A DNA stretch of 64,000 nucleotides from Ottelia alismoides (GCA_037367405.1 JAZKJV010007252.1:186001-250000); one strand, 5' to 3'; numbered from the stretch's first letter, positions 45,237-57,480 are shown. The notes: generated by a model not told the origin, from the sequence alone. Translations and numbers: made by a program.

Positions 45237-47424
45237 TAATGAATTTGTATTTCATCATCTTTATTCATTTATTTATTTAGCTTTAAATTACTTCTTAAAC
45301 ACCTATAAATATCAATGAATCTTTGTTTTTATAATTATTTCTTCTTTTGTATAAATTGTATATTTATCATTATTTTTTAACCTAAAATAAATAAATACAT
45401 AAATAAATAAAGGAAAAATAAAGAAAAATGAAGATTGTATATATGCAATAAATATCGGCTGACTCTAACTCGAGAGAAGGTAAAGACTTGACCTGGTCGA
45501 CAAGGAATAAAGTAGGGTGACATAAGGCCTCTACTCAGAAAATTAAGAAAAATATTTATCTCACTTGTATATTCATCACTATGTATATATATATATATAT
45601 ATATCTTACACTATTTTATTTATCACCAAACTCACTCTAAATAAATTATTTTCTTCTTGGAACTTGTACATAAAAAATAAGTTGTAAATATTTAAAATAT
45701 TTGTAAGAAAATTCATTGTACATAGTGTAAATAATGACACTTTGAAAAAGCTACAAAGTTCAACTTGTCAGATCCATATCTTCTCCATAAAAACTCAAAA
45801 TAAAGTAAACTCACTTTTATTATACTCTAAATTAAATAAGCTTCAAAATGAAAGTGGTTCCATTAAAATTTGAATTAAAATGCAGAAAGTGGCTTTTTAG
45901 AGTGTAGTGTATTGTATGTCTATAGTGTACATTATGTGAATATAGCCTTTTATTTATTTTATGTATATTTTTGTACATATTTCATTTTCAAATATTTGCA
46001 TATATTGTATTTTTTCTAATTAAAATGAAAATCAAATTAAAAAAATCAAAATACAAAAAATAAAATATTGTAAATATTGTACATGTACCGTTATCTATAT
46101 TGTAAATATCCATATTTATTTAACTTAATAATTTTTTTCATAAAAATGCAATAAAATATGCTTAAAATCCTTGAAAATGCAGTAAAATAATAATTATTAA
46201 ATTATATATTTATTTGTAAAAATAAATTGTTAAAAATAATTATTGTATATATAGGTATAAATACCTATGAATAAAGGCTAATATTTATTTTTAACCTGAT
46301 TATTTAATTTCTTTTAATCACCATAAATAAGATTATTTAATTACTAACATTTTATATTTATATAATTTATTAATTTAAATTCATTTATTAATTTATTTAC
46401 ATTTTCATTATTGTTTTATCTTATTAGATTTTTGTCATATTCATACTGGGTTTCCATTGGCGGACCCACGTCTGTTGACCAGGGTCAACCTCGCATCATT
46501 CTAGGTCTGTTTGAATAAAGCCTCGCCAGACCATGTTCCCCCATTTTCCCCATCAATCCAATTATCATCTCAACCCGACGTCTTCACAATTTTGTCATAC
46601 GTTTAATAAATTAGCTCACCTGAACAAATCTTTTGCCCCCATGCCTCGATAAGCGTGTAAATTCCATTTAGATTTCACCATCCTAAGTCTATAAACCCCC
46701 CTCCAGATCTCAATTTCATTTTTGACCCATCTTTCCAGAGTTTTCTCACTCGTAGTTGATCCAGGAGAGAGGAGGCGGTGATAGCGTCTCTTCCCCCTCA
46801 ATTGGGAGTGTGATTGAGCACCTGGGGATGCGATCCTTACGTTCATCGGAGCTCCGTCAAAGGATGTTCGAGCTTCTTTTCTTCTCATTGCAGATCGAGT
46901 CCATGATCCAATCCTTCCATTGTAGGTAATTTAGGTAGTTTTCTTTCATTTGCAATTTCAATTCTGCATCGAATTCCCTTCTTAGCGATTAAATCCTATC
47001 ATCTTCTTCCGAGATCAGATCTGCTCGATCACAGCTCCACAGTCGTCGATCTTCACTTCTGATCATCACATCACCACCGTACAACCTTTATTCATCTTCT
47101 CTCATAGCCTAATCACTCGATCTGACTAGGATCTAGGACTTCGATCTCCATCCTGATAAACATCCATCAGAGATCTTCTTCCACCCTCCACCTGGCCATT
47201 TTCCAGCTAATAACGTGGCTGGAGGTATCTCCGAGCAGAAAAATCCATTGCAGGTGCTTGAAGCAATATTAGAACCTTAGGATCAAGATCTGGAAGTCTT
47301 TTTCACCGGCAGCACAACTAGACCTTCAGATATGCAATCAGTTGTCATCAAGCTTCGTTGAACCATTTGGATGACGGAGATGAGTTGTAGGAATCTTATC
47401 AGACTAACAGGAGTTTGATTATCC

Positions 47425-48994
47425 ATGAGTTTGATTTGGATATTCGTGATGGAAAAGAAGGACGTGAAGGCGCGTCTTCTTAGGTGGATTTTGCTTATCC
47501 AGGAGTTTGATTTGGATATTCGTGATAAACCTGAAAAGAAGAACGTAGTTGTCGATCATCTCTCTCGTCTCGAAGATCTTAATACTTCCGAGGATTCCCC
47601 AATTCGAGACTCCTTCCTTGACAAGTCGATTTTTGTTGTCGACTCACTCCCATGGTATGCCAATATCGTGAACTATCTTGTCTCCAAGAAGGTTCCCGAG
47701 GATTGGCCCAAGAGCCACATTGACAGACTCAAGTCGGATGCTAGACACTACCATTGGGAGGATCCGATCCTTTTCTTTGAAGGATCGGATTGTGTCTGGA
47801 GACGGTGTATTCCTCAGGAGGAATACCAGAGTGTCCTTTCTTTATGCCACGGCTTGGAGGCAGGAGGACACCACTCTGGGAAGAGGACCGCATGGAAGGT
47901 ACTTCAGTGTGGCTTTTACTGGCTGACTCTGTTTCGCGATGCCATCACCTTTGCGAAGTCGTGTCCAGTATGCCAGAGAATGGGAGGAACCATTGGTTCC
48001 AAGGATGAGATGCCGATGCAGCCTGTCATCATTTGTGATGTCTTTGACGCATGTGGCATCAATTTCATGGGCCCATTCCCTGTCAGCCACGGATTCGAGT
48101 ACATCCTTCTTGCGGTAGACTACCTATCCAGATGGGTGGAGGCTATCCCGACCCGAGCCGCAGACAGCAAGACTGTCTGTAAATTCATCAGAAAGCATAT
48201 CATCTCTAGGTTCGGGATCCCCAAAACGTTGATATCAGATGGGGGTAGCCACTTCGTAAACCGAGAGGTGAAGAAGCTCTTGAAGGACTACGGCATCGAA
48301 CATCATGTCGCTAGTCCTTACCACCCACAGACTAATGGTATGGCTGAGGTGTCGAATAGGGAGGTGAAAACTATATTGCAAAAGCTTGTCTGTCCAAATA
48401 GGAAGGGCTGATCTCAGATCTTGGATCATGTCCTATGGACTTATAAGACAGCTTACAAGACACTGTTAGGAACCTCCCAAATTCCGGATGGTATTCGGAA
48501 AGCCGTGCCCTTTGCCTACAGAGTTAGTGCATAAATCATAATGGGCAATCAAGAAGGTCAACTGGAACACACACCTTGGGCAGAAGCAGAGAGAAATGGA
48601 TCAGAATGAGCTTGTAGAAGTCAGAAACTGTGCATACGACAACAGTTTGGTGTACAAGGACAAGGTTAAGCGCTGGCACGATAGATATATCAGACGAAAG
48701 ACCTTTGTTCATGGACAGAAGGTATGGTTGTTTAATGCAAGGCCGAAGATCTTCCAAGGCAAGTTGAAATCCAAGTGGACGGGCCCATTCATTGTCCGTG
48801 CGGTGCACGATAGTGGATGTGTAGAGATCTCAGATCTCGCAGATGATGCACCGACATTCCTAGTGAATGGACAACTGCTGAAGCACTTCGTCGAATCCAA
48901 TGAGCAGTTAGTCAATGTTGAGGAGATTGTATTCATGCGTGAGACAGATTCAGCGGATACACATCGAGCCGTGCATGAAACCTTGCAGCAGTAA
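47425..48994 (+). pseudogene. Gypsy pol of element D: RNase H end and integrase
   Basis: ARLLRWILLIQEFDLDIRDK and VVVDHLSRL (47,468-47,570) are the RNase H end typical of Athila/Tat. The integrase finger has HGLEAGGHH and CPVCQRMG (47,850-47,985). The core has GINFMGPFPVSHG (48,055), where the catalytic Asp of GIDFMGPF is Asn, then TLISDGGSHF (48,229) and HPQTNGMAEVSNREVKTIL (48,325) with the Glu in place. A TGA at 48,409 replaces the Trp of NRKDW, another stop is at 48,532, and the frame changes near 48,560. The last part (MDQNELVEVRNCAYDNSLVY to 48,994) is an open C-terminal domain. Not functional, but less decayed than element I. Confidence 0.9.
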
Positions 48995-49154
48995 GCTCTA
49001 GCCATCAGCAGCATCTTGAAAGATTCAGTCCACGATCTTTGTACATACCCATCGTTCATGTACTCTTTGTACATACCCATCGTTCATGTACATTCGGTCC
49101 TTTTCCCACGCGACTCTAGTAACTCATCCCAGCTTCATTGATCATCATCTTGGA

Positions 49155-49191
49155 CTATACTTAGGATGATCATATCCTAAGTATAGGGGGG
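49155..49191 (+). repeat. PPT-like hairpin module 1 of element D
   Basis: Perfect 13-bp arms CTATACTTAGGAT (49,155-49,167) and complement (49,174-49,186) with a 6-base loop, running into GGGGGG. Confidence 0.85.
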
Positions 49192-49259
49192 ATGAGCCAC
49201 CTGAGTCTATTCTCTGTACATCCTCCAGATCACATTGGTCCTCATACTCACTCCAGTCC

Positions 49260-49294
49260 TACACTTAGGCCGACATGAGCCTAAGTATAGGGGG
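49260..49294 (+). repeat. PPT-like hairpin module 2 of element D
   Basis: 11-bp arms with one mismatch (49,260-49,270; 49,279-49,289), then AGTATAGGGGGGACC. It matches the module at 19,092-19,127 in B. Confidence 0.85.
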
Positions 49295-49367
49295 GACCGA
49301 TGCCCGCCTTGTATATATTCATCTATTTCTCTTCTTGACCTCGTCCGCCCCATTTTTGACCTTACCC

Positions 49368-49403
49368 TACACTTAAGCTGCCAGAGCCTAAGTATAGGGG
49401 GGC
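49368..49403 (+). repeat. PPT-like hairpin module 3 of element D
   Basis: 13-bp arms with two mismatches (49,368-49,380; 49,386-49,398), then AGTATAGGGGGGC. Confidence 0.8.
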
Positions 49404-49445
49404 AGGACGACTTCTATACATTTTTATCCTTTTGGCTCTCTTACG

Positions 49446-49520
49446 CTTAGCACGAGCTATGTCTTTTTCCTCGCTTTCCATGCTCTGAGGGCATAGCACA
49501 CGCTAAGTATAGGGTGTGTG
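49446..49520 (+). repeat. PPT-like hairpin module 4 of element D
   Basis: CTTAGCACGAGCTATG (49,446-49,461) pairs with CATAGCACACGCTAAG (49,492-49,507) across a 30-base loop, then TATAGGGTGTGTG. It matches 18,968-19,035 in B. Confidence 0.75.
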
Positions 49521-50918
49521 TATATATTACATATATACTTTACACATAGCTCATACTTTCACGTATCCTTGTATATATTACGTAATAATTACGGGTTGGG
49601 TAAAATTTGGAGAAATTTTTTTGTAAAATACACTTGTATAATTTGTATAATACTTATAAACTCTTGTAAATTTTTGTAACATAGGAGGTATACTAAGTTC
49701 TTGAAATATATATATATATATGCTTCTTATTTTACTCTTGCATATCATCTCTGCATCTGAAAAGAAAAGAAAGAAAAAGAATCTTGCATTCATCTACATA
49801 GCATGTCATCTGCATCTCATCTGCATATCTTGCATATGCAAGGTGAAAAGCTAGTGGGTTCTGAACCAAGTTTTGAGTAGATATTGAGGAGTGACTTGAT
49901 TTGACCTTAATCCACCTAATTTCATAGGAACCTTATAGGAACTGGAGTTAAGATTTCTCAGATCAAGTGACTTAATTCTTTGAGTCCGCAAGTCTATGTT
50001 CACATGTCATCTTGATTAGTCTAAGTAGAATATCTCATGCACACGCATGATTCTTTTAGATAATGACCTAACTTGGACAAGCACCATGCACGTAGCTCTT
50101 CATTGATGAGGTGGTGAGGAGGTAGAATCCTTTAGCTTGGAGTAGCACACAGGTGGAGACATCCGTCCTCCTCTAGGGAGGGCAGTGCATCTCAACCTAG
50201 TCTGGTAGTGTTGACGTCTAAAGACGGGACGCTGTGGGTTGCAATAATGCTTCAAAAGAGGGATAGTCTACTGCTCAAGAGGAAAAACTCTTGATGTACA
50301 TGCTGCACCTTGTATATAGTTCAAAAAAAGGAAAAAAAAGAGAAAAAATGCAAAAACTCCAAAAAAATCAGACAGGTTCAAGTAAAAATAAAATACCTGT
50401 CGGAGGATGTATACTTGCAAAGAAAATGCAGCTGGATGACTTGGCTACACTGGTCAGGCATCTTGGGATAGGTAGCTACACTGGCTACCATCCATTCTTC
50501 TCTCTTCCCCCTCCTATTGAGCTGGTCGCACTTGAACTTAGAAGGGAATACCCCGCTCCTTGAGGAAAGAGTTACTGGACTGGGTAACTAGAGTTACCTT
50601 GTTAGAGGAGGTTGTTTCTGAGCCATTTCTGATGTGGAGAGTTACATTTCACTTACACAGTACAAGCAAGAATCATAGTCATCAGAAATTTGCGTCTGAG
50701 GATTTGTTCTGACCTGACTGTTGAGGCGTCTTGAATAGAAGACTTGTGGAACTTGAAGTCTGTTAGGTCTTAAATTTAGATCCCAATAAGGTTCCGCCAC
50801 ATAATTAATCCAAAGGTCGAGTCAAACTCCATTTTCAACTTTTGTTCATGATTGTGGTATGGAACCCAAAATCATTTCACTCTTGCATTTCATTTTAGTT
50901 GCTCGGGGACGAGCAAGG
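49521..50918 (+). other. 3' non-coding region of element D
   Basis: No gene. AT-rich first, then sequence shared with C (4,560-5,310). The ORFs here are short and not conserved. Confidence 0.6.
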
Positions 50919-50933
50919 TTTAAGTATAGGGGG
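50919..50933 (+). other. Polypurine tract of element D
   Basis: TTTAAGTATAGGGGG one base before the LTR start TGATGAGTC. Confidence 0.85.
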
Positions 50934-50934
50934 T

Positions 50935-53900
50935 TGATGAGTCTGTGATTCATCACTCTTAAAGTTGATAATAGAGCTTTGTTCCCGAGTAATTAGATGC
51001 ATATTTTCACTTATATCGCATAATTAGCATTCATGCATGCATAAATAATATCTGCATTTTAGCATTAATATTTACATTAAATAAGAAGCCAATTTCACTT
51101 GTAAAAATCACATGTATATTCACCAAATTTCACCTATTTGTATATATTTTATACTAACTCTAAATCCAATAAAACCAACTCCATAGTGTATATATTACTA
51201 ACACTAATAAAGGAAAAATATCAAAAAAATACTAACTTGTAAAATTGACAATAAAACCCCAATCCAAGTTTGAGACTAGGAGCCTTAAAATGCGCATATC
51301 TCTCTCACATAGTGTTCGATTTAGGTCTACTCACTTTTAAAATAATATACATTCAAATACCTTCGAAACAAGACCAATTTCATTAAAATCGAAGCTCGTA
51401 TGCAAAACTTGGGTTTTAGGCCCCTTTTATATATTGTACATATTGATCGTTTTGCCCTTCATTTTACCCTTTTATTTTCTTAATTATTAAAAATCCAAAA
51501 AAATAGATTAAGTTATAAATATTCCTTTCATATTTTTTCTAACATTATTTTGATTTTTCTCTCTTTTAAAAATGACAAAAAATACAAAAGATAAAATGCG
51601 GTATTTTATATCTATAGGGTACCACCCAAAAATACATTTTGTACATATGACTTCTTTTGATTTTCGACCCTTCATAAACGTTGGAGATGCCACTGAGATG
51701 AGCAACTTTTGTGTTGACTACTTTTTGATTTAACCTCTTTTGTTATTTCTTTTCGATTTTTCTTTGCATTTAGCTTTGGATTTTTCTGAGAGAGACACGT
51801 GACGATTCCAGAAGCCACCACGTGTCAATCCCAATTTTTTGCTACTTCAAATACTATTTAAATAAATGCCACATGGCTGCATTCTAGCGTGCCACGTGTC
51901 GCCATCTCCTCTTCTCTACCCATTCCTCCCCACTCTCCCTTGACGTAAGGGAGAAGTTAACACTTGCGCACACTTCACCACCTCATCTCCTCCACCTTCT
52001 CCATCTCTTCTCCATCTCTTCTCCAACCTCCTCCTCCTCCTCTTTATATTCTCCTCTCCTTCTTCATTCATCCCTATCCGCCACTTCTGGGCCTTGAGTG
52101 AGTTCTGGATAGAGTGTTATCGGTGATAGTGAGCGCCACCCATCTGAGCAAAGACCTCTCCTTGTCCCGTCCAGTAACCTTGATGCGAGCTCTTCAAGCT
52201 CGTCGAGCTCCGCCTCAGCTGCGGCGTTGAGCGACGATCGAAGGACCTCTCCTGAGGGAGCTCCTTCTTCCCAGGCACCCACGCATTCCACCTACAGGTA
52301 GTCTTCTTCTTCCTCTCTTCTTCTTCCTCTTCTACACCCACTCTCTCTTCTTGATTCATCTTCTTCCGACCATAGAATCACCAAACAAGTCGCACTTTCA
52401 TGGATAAATCATACGTTGCGAACACAACGGTGATTTTTATTGAATTTTTTGGAGCAATCTCATCAATCGATTAATCGAAAATTTAAGCACGCTAAACAAA
52501 TGCATGCAAAAGAGGGGACTTTGTGAAATCCCCTGTTTTAGCCCCCTCACGTCTCTCTCTCCTCCTCTTGTCTTCCTCCTCTGCTCGACGCACTCCCGTG
52601 GTGCGTCTCCATCCTCGCCTTCAGCCCCAGGACATCCTGCACGCATCCGCGCCCAGCCACTCCTCCGCCATCGACATCTGCTCCAGCGGGAAGACGCCAC
52701 GCCCGCGTGTCCAGGAAGCCGCAGCAGGTTGACGCACTCCCCTACCCCACGCACATGCCGACGCCGCCCTCCAGCGCCACGCCCCAGGCGGCGCCGCCCA
52801 GCCGTTCCCCCCTCCGCCGAGCTCTTCTCCAGCGGCGCCATGCCCTTCTCCCACCGCTGCAAGCGTGCCACTTGCTCTTCCACTTCTCGTCGTGTGTCGA
52901 CGGAGGTGGAGGTCGTCAGTCGTCCACGCCTGCCTCTGGTCGCTGCACTTCCGCGCACAGTAGGCTACACCGCCATCGTCCGCTGATGCGAACCACCAGC
53001 CGTGCACGCCTCCCCGCCCGAGCCACGCCACTCCCTCCGCTGTCCATGCAGTAGCGGCTGTTCACGACCGCCCTCTCATCGCTGGCCGCCAGAGTCATCG
53101 CACGCACCTTCAGCTCCTCCTCCTTCGGTTCATCGAAGAAGGAGGGGTGAACACCTACTGCACCACCTCCCTGGGTAACATTTGCATACAAGCCCCCGAA
53201 GATTCATCCTATCACGAACAACTCCAGCCCCCAGCCAGTGCACATGTAAGGCATGTGCACTCTTGGAAGATTTGCACAAAGGTCCTCATGGGTATAGGTA
53301 ATTGCATGTAAGCCCTGTAAGCATATTTCTTTAACCAATTTTATTTCTATATTGCATTCACATCCCTGTGTTTGCACAATCATTTAGAACTCATTTAGCC
53401 TCATTTTTAAATTCCAAAAATTGCATCTTGTAGAATATCTTATGCTTTATCTTTGTTGATGCTTGTCAAATTTTTATGAGCAATGCTTTATTTAATATAT
53501 TTCATTTTTTGGAGAAAATAGCATATTTTGCCCACTGTCTTTCATTAATGGATTATTATATTAATCGATGCTTTAAAAATTGCGAAAAAATCGTAGTAGG
53601 TAGAGTCTAAGTATTTCTACCTAGTGCCCAAAAATCATCGCATTCGCACATATATCCAGGTCACAATAAATTAATTGGTGATTTGTGTAATTGATTTTTA
53701 ATTAATTCCTAATATAGTATTTTTTTAGGAATTAAGAGTTGTTCTGGGTATCATTCAAATAGACCTACCTAATATAATTTAGTTTTTGAAAAATATTGAT
53801 GTTTGGTATTTATTAAAATTAATTTAGTTAAAATCACTCTGCATTCATTTTTAATTCACAGTAAATTCATATAGTATCAGACAATTCTAAAAAAATTACA

Positions 53901-54279
53901 TTAGCTTAATTTCATTTCATTTCACCATTTGGCCAAGTTTCATAATTTTTGGAATCAATTTGACCATATTTCTGAATTAACTTATAAACTAGCCTGAAAA
54001 TTGCATTGTCTTTCCCTTCATTGCATAAGAATTGTTTAAAAAGACCAAAAACAATCTTCTGAAAATCGGATCTCGTAAATTTGCTTAAAATCTACTTAAG
54101 GATACAGTTGCCTCCCTGAGTTCGACCTTGGGCTTGCCCAAGTAAAATGTTTTGCCACTTGCGATTAAATCATCCTTAATTAAAAGTGGTTTTTGATTAG
54201 CTCTTATTATCCGACTACAACGATCGACAACACATTAATTTGACCATTAATTTGATTAAATTAATAAGGGTAGTGAGAC
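50935..54279 (+). repeat. 3' LTR of element D (3.35 kb)
   Basis: It starts TGATGAGTCTGTGATTCATCA. It has a degenerate palindrome (51,672-51,714), CACGTG boxes (51,795-51,905), a TTTATATTC TATA-like box near 52,042, a GC-rich middle (52,550-53,200) and the conserved 'gggcttgcccaagtaaaatg' segment (54,128-54,147). The end 'aataagggtagtgaga' matches the LTR end of A, less the last few bases. Confidence 0.8.
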
Positions 54280-55847
54280 CTCGTCGCCTTTGTACTTGTC
54301 CTTCCAACCATATCTAGAGTCGTCGGATCGAGAAGCACGACTCCGGTTTTAATTTTAACAGTTGATCGAGCCCCAATTCTGAGCTGTTGATATAGATCCT
54401 CAAGATCTAATCCAGACTCTTCGATCCACGCGTGAATCGCAATTATTTCAGTGAATATTTCTCTTTTTCCAAGTTTGTATTTTGTTTTGTAAATAAGTCC
54501 CCTTAAGGACACATATCATATTGTTGGTTATTGAATATTTGCATGAGATCCTTTGTTTTTTTATTTGAGGTTGAGTTCACTTTGAAATGAGATGTGTACA
54601 TCGCACGTGACTTTCTGAATAATTGCAATATAAGCCATTGATCTTTTCTGTTATTGTTTGCCCCTTGAAAATAAAATAATCACCATTTAGTCCTTGACAG
54701 TGTGACTCACATGCACTGGCACATGCCATTTAGGGTGAAAATTGCTTATATACCCATGCATTTCTTATTCTTGTTGTTACTTTACTCCTAAAAGTTTGTT
54801 TCCCTACAATATAGTCCCTGTCAGCGGTGTTTTTAAATTGTTTGTTAATACGATTAATAGATAGCTAATCTTTCTTAAAAATTCCATAATAATTCTCATT
54901 ATCTCATGGTGATCTCTTCTTTTGTCCCTTATTTTTGTTTTGCATTTTATTTAGTTTTATTATTTTTAATAATTCAAAAACAAAAAAATATTCCCCATTT
55001 GTCATTTTTAATTCATAAAAAATTCGAAAACTCTTTTGAAAAACTTCAAAAAATTGTGTTTGCGTATTTTTATTAGTTTTATTTATTTTATAAATTTTAC
55101 TTTGAAATTCCTTATAAAAAAACCCAAAAATAGCAAAGCACTAAAACACTAAAAAACCTAAAAATCACATAAAATTCATAGAAATTCATAAAATACCACT
55201 CTAGAAAGCTTGAAAAATAACCTTTATGTTTGTGTATAATTCTTTGATTTTTACTTTTATTTGATAATTTAAAAATCCAAAAACATCTTCATGATTTTCT
55301 GTTTATTTATTTCCCTTTTTTAATTATTTTGAAAAACTTAAAAATTTTAAAATCTTCAAAAATTCACAAAAATAGTATAAAAATACCAAAAATACAAAAG
55401 GATTTTTATTTTACTTTCTGCATATTTTTACTTTATTTTAGAAATATAAATAGATTATATTTTATATATTTTCTTTTATTTATTTAATTTCTTTAAAAAT
55501 CAAAAATCAGCAAACATTAAAAAATATAAAAAATAAAAATCCATAAAAAAATAAAAAAAGACAAAATCCCATGAAAACCAAGAGTAGAAAAATAAAAAGA
55601 CTCCTTTTTATTTCCTTGATTTCCTTAGATTAAAATAACCCTCGAGATTTGTAATCACCATGAGTTCAATTATGTATGCCATACATGTAAATAAATAACG
55701 CATTCTCTTACTTACATTTCCTTGTTTGATTCATCTTTGCTTGAAAATTAAATAAATTAATAATTTTTATTGAGGGAATTTTAAGGTTGCATCGACACAT
55801 TCAATTTCTTTATTAAATAAAATCCTTGAAAATCCTTGATTCCAATA

Positions 55848-56900
55848 GCTACACAAGGCTATCTGTGGCCTTAAGCAGAGTCCAAGAGCATGGTTCCAAA
55901 AGATCTCAGACTTGATATAGCAACACGGGTTTGTGTGAATGACTGTTGATCAATCTTTCTCTGTGCATAGAACCCAGGGAGGTACTGTTGTCACTCTTGT
56001 TTATGTGGATAACATTATTGTCATAGGGGATGACAAGCAGGGCATTCAGATTTCTAAGGACTTTCTAGGTCAGCAGTTTGTGACCAAGGACCTTGGTATA
56101 CATTACTTTATTGGACTGGAGTTTGCTTAGAACCAGTGAGGTCTTGTGATGACCTCAAGGAAGTATGTTATAGATCTTCTTTCAGAGACTGGCATGGCAG
56201 ATTGCGTACCTGCCACTACTCATATGGATCTGAGCATGATGCTCTACGATGATGATATTGAGGAGATCGATAAGAGGATGGTATTAGAAAGCTCCTATAT
56301 GTGACTACCAGGACCGACATATCCTTTATCGTGAGCAAAGTGAGCAGTTTATGGAGCAGTCCAGACAGGCACATATGGATGCAGTCCATATGATTCTGAG
56401 GTATCTGAAGGCATCACTAGGTATGGGACTTCTTTTCAACAGAGTTGCATCTCTTTCAATTGCAGCATGTGCTGATGTAGATTATGCTGGGTGTCCAAAG
56501 CATGGGAAGTTTACTTTAGGCTTCACTATGTACATAGGAAATTCACTTGTTTCATGGAAGAGCAAGAAGGAAACCGTGGTTGCTAGATCAAGTGTTGAGT
56601 CAGAATACAAGGTCGTGGCGCATGCTAGCATAGAGATAATGTGGGTCAGATCTGTTCTTACTGACCTGACTATAAAGGTGCCTCTTCCCATGCACCTCCA
56701 ATGTGACAACCAGGCTGCTCTTTTCATTGTAAACAACTCAGCCTTCCATGAGAGGACCAAGCATATCGAGGTGGATTGTCACTATACTCGTGACATGATA
56801 TAGAAGGATCTTATCGCCACTGCGCATGTCAGCTCTGGAGATCGGACAACAGATGTTCTTACTAAGGCCCTAACCAGAGGGCCTTATTAGAGATGTTGTT
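55848..56900 (+). pseudogene. Copia RT C-terminal part and RNase H
   Basis: After GCTAC the frame reads LHKAICGLKQSPRAWFQKIS, continuing the RT of 44,700-45,236. The catalytic YVDD is YVDN (LVYVDNIIVI, 55,999). Stops are at 55,918, 55,936 and 56,128. RNase H (56,351-56,803) keeps ADVDYAGC, ARSSVESEYKVVAHA, LQCDNQAALFIVNN and HERTKHIEVDCHY, thus all its acidic residues and the His, and is open for 150 codons before a TAG at 56,801. Confidence 0.9.
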
Positions 56901-56934
56901 CCAAGATGATCCTTATCGATATCTATGCTCCAAC

Positions 56935-56945
56935 TTGAGGGAGAG
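56935..56945 (+). other. Polypurine tract of copia element E
   Basis: TTGAGGGAGAG directly before the 3' LTR start TGTTGAG. Confidence 0.8.
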
Positions 56946-57091
56946 TGTTGAGATATCAGTCATCTTTCTTATTGTCTTCATATTTTCAGTTTCTTTTGTA
57001 TTCATCCTGTAATTTTACCAACAGATTTCTCTCCTAAATAAGAGAATCCTAGGGCCTCTCAATAAATCAATTCATTTTTTTCTTATCTACA
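56946..57091 (+). repeat. 3' LTR of copia element E (146 bp)
   Basis: It starts TGTTGAGATATCAGTC, contains 'cctagggcctctcaataaatc', and ends TCTACA before the duplication CTGGT (57,092-57,096). Confidence 0.88.
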
Positions 57092-57099
57092 CTGGTGGA

Positions 57100-57480
57100 T
57101 AACTTGTTTTTGTATTTTAGTGTTTGGATATAGGGTTTTAATGTTGATGGGTTTTGTTGTGATGTGATTGTATAAAAATTTGGAAAAATAATTAGATGTT
57201 GAGTATTTTATAATTTTTAGATGGCAATATTGTATACTATATTATTTTTTGTTGGAATGGATGAATGAGAAAATGAGTGATTTGTTGTATTAAACCAAAG
57301 AGAAGGAGTAGTTTTCAGGCGGGTCCTACATGATGGAGAATACAAAAATAGATGGTGGTGTCCATGGGTCGGAAATGGGTGTTTTAGGTGGAAACATTGG
57401 AGAAAACCCTCCTTAAATGGGGGAAGGGAGTAGAGAGGCAACCCAAATTTTGTGAGGTAACCTCTAATCCAAAGGTCCCT
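57100..57480 (-). mobile_element. MITE L2: diverged, inverted relative of L1
   Basis: Segments 'gtgatgtgattgtat', 'tttataatttttaga/c' and 'atattattttttgttggaa' follow one another as in L1 (37,960-38,326) read in reverse. It is much diverged, and the ends are approximate. Confidence 0.5.

Larger units (their letters stand above)
47405..54279 (+). mobile_element. Element D: 5'-truncated Athila/Tat-type gypsy element with 3' LTR
   Basis: Order: end of RNase H, integrase (to 48,994), 3' non-coding region with four hairpin modules (49,150-49,520), more non-coding sequence homologous to C, polypurine tract (50,919-50,933) and a 3.35-kb LTR. The 5' LTR, gag, protease and RT are absent. It starts within a 76-bp-spaced direct repeat (47,419-47,450 and 47,495-47,526). 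It supplies the only coding link between this LTR family and a known lineage. Confidence 0.75.
45237..55847 (+). mobile_element. Solo LTR G (about 3.7 kb in two parts) with target duplication GCTAC, holding element D
   Basis: GCTAC lies at 45,232-45,236 and 55,848-55,852, exactly where the copia RT reading frame is interrupted. The left part (45,237 to about 47,400) starts TAATGAATTTGTATTTCATCA, the family tip with TG changed to TA, and has TATAAAC at 46,690. The right part (about 54,280-55,847) has the short 'gcacgtgac..ttgcaatata' modules (54,600-54,700) and a very AT-rich end. No primer site or tract joins either part, so a solo LTR split by D is the best reading. The alternative, one full element with unequal LTRs, fits less well because D's LTR is complete by itself. 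Confidence 0.6.
38366..57091 (+). mobile_element. Element E: old Ty1/copia retrotransposon, split by two later insertions
   Basis: CTGGT flanks it at 38,361-38,365 and 57,092-57,096. LTRs of about 145 bp (38,366-38,510; 56,946-57,091) both start TGTTGAGATAT and differ at roughly 15% of positions by eye, so it is old. Without the inserts (F near 38.75-41.9 kb and G 45,237-55,847) it is about 5 kb, normal for copia. Gag, protease, integrase, RT and RNase H are all recognisable in order and all broken. Confidence 0.9.

Noticed and set aside
45580..45604. AT repeat as a functional site
   Set aside because: A simple TA microsatellite in the AT-rich start of LTR G.
52437..53191. Overlapping frames of 115-173 codons on both strands
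   Set aside because: The GC-rich middle of D's LTR, same explanation as in B.
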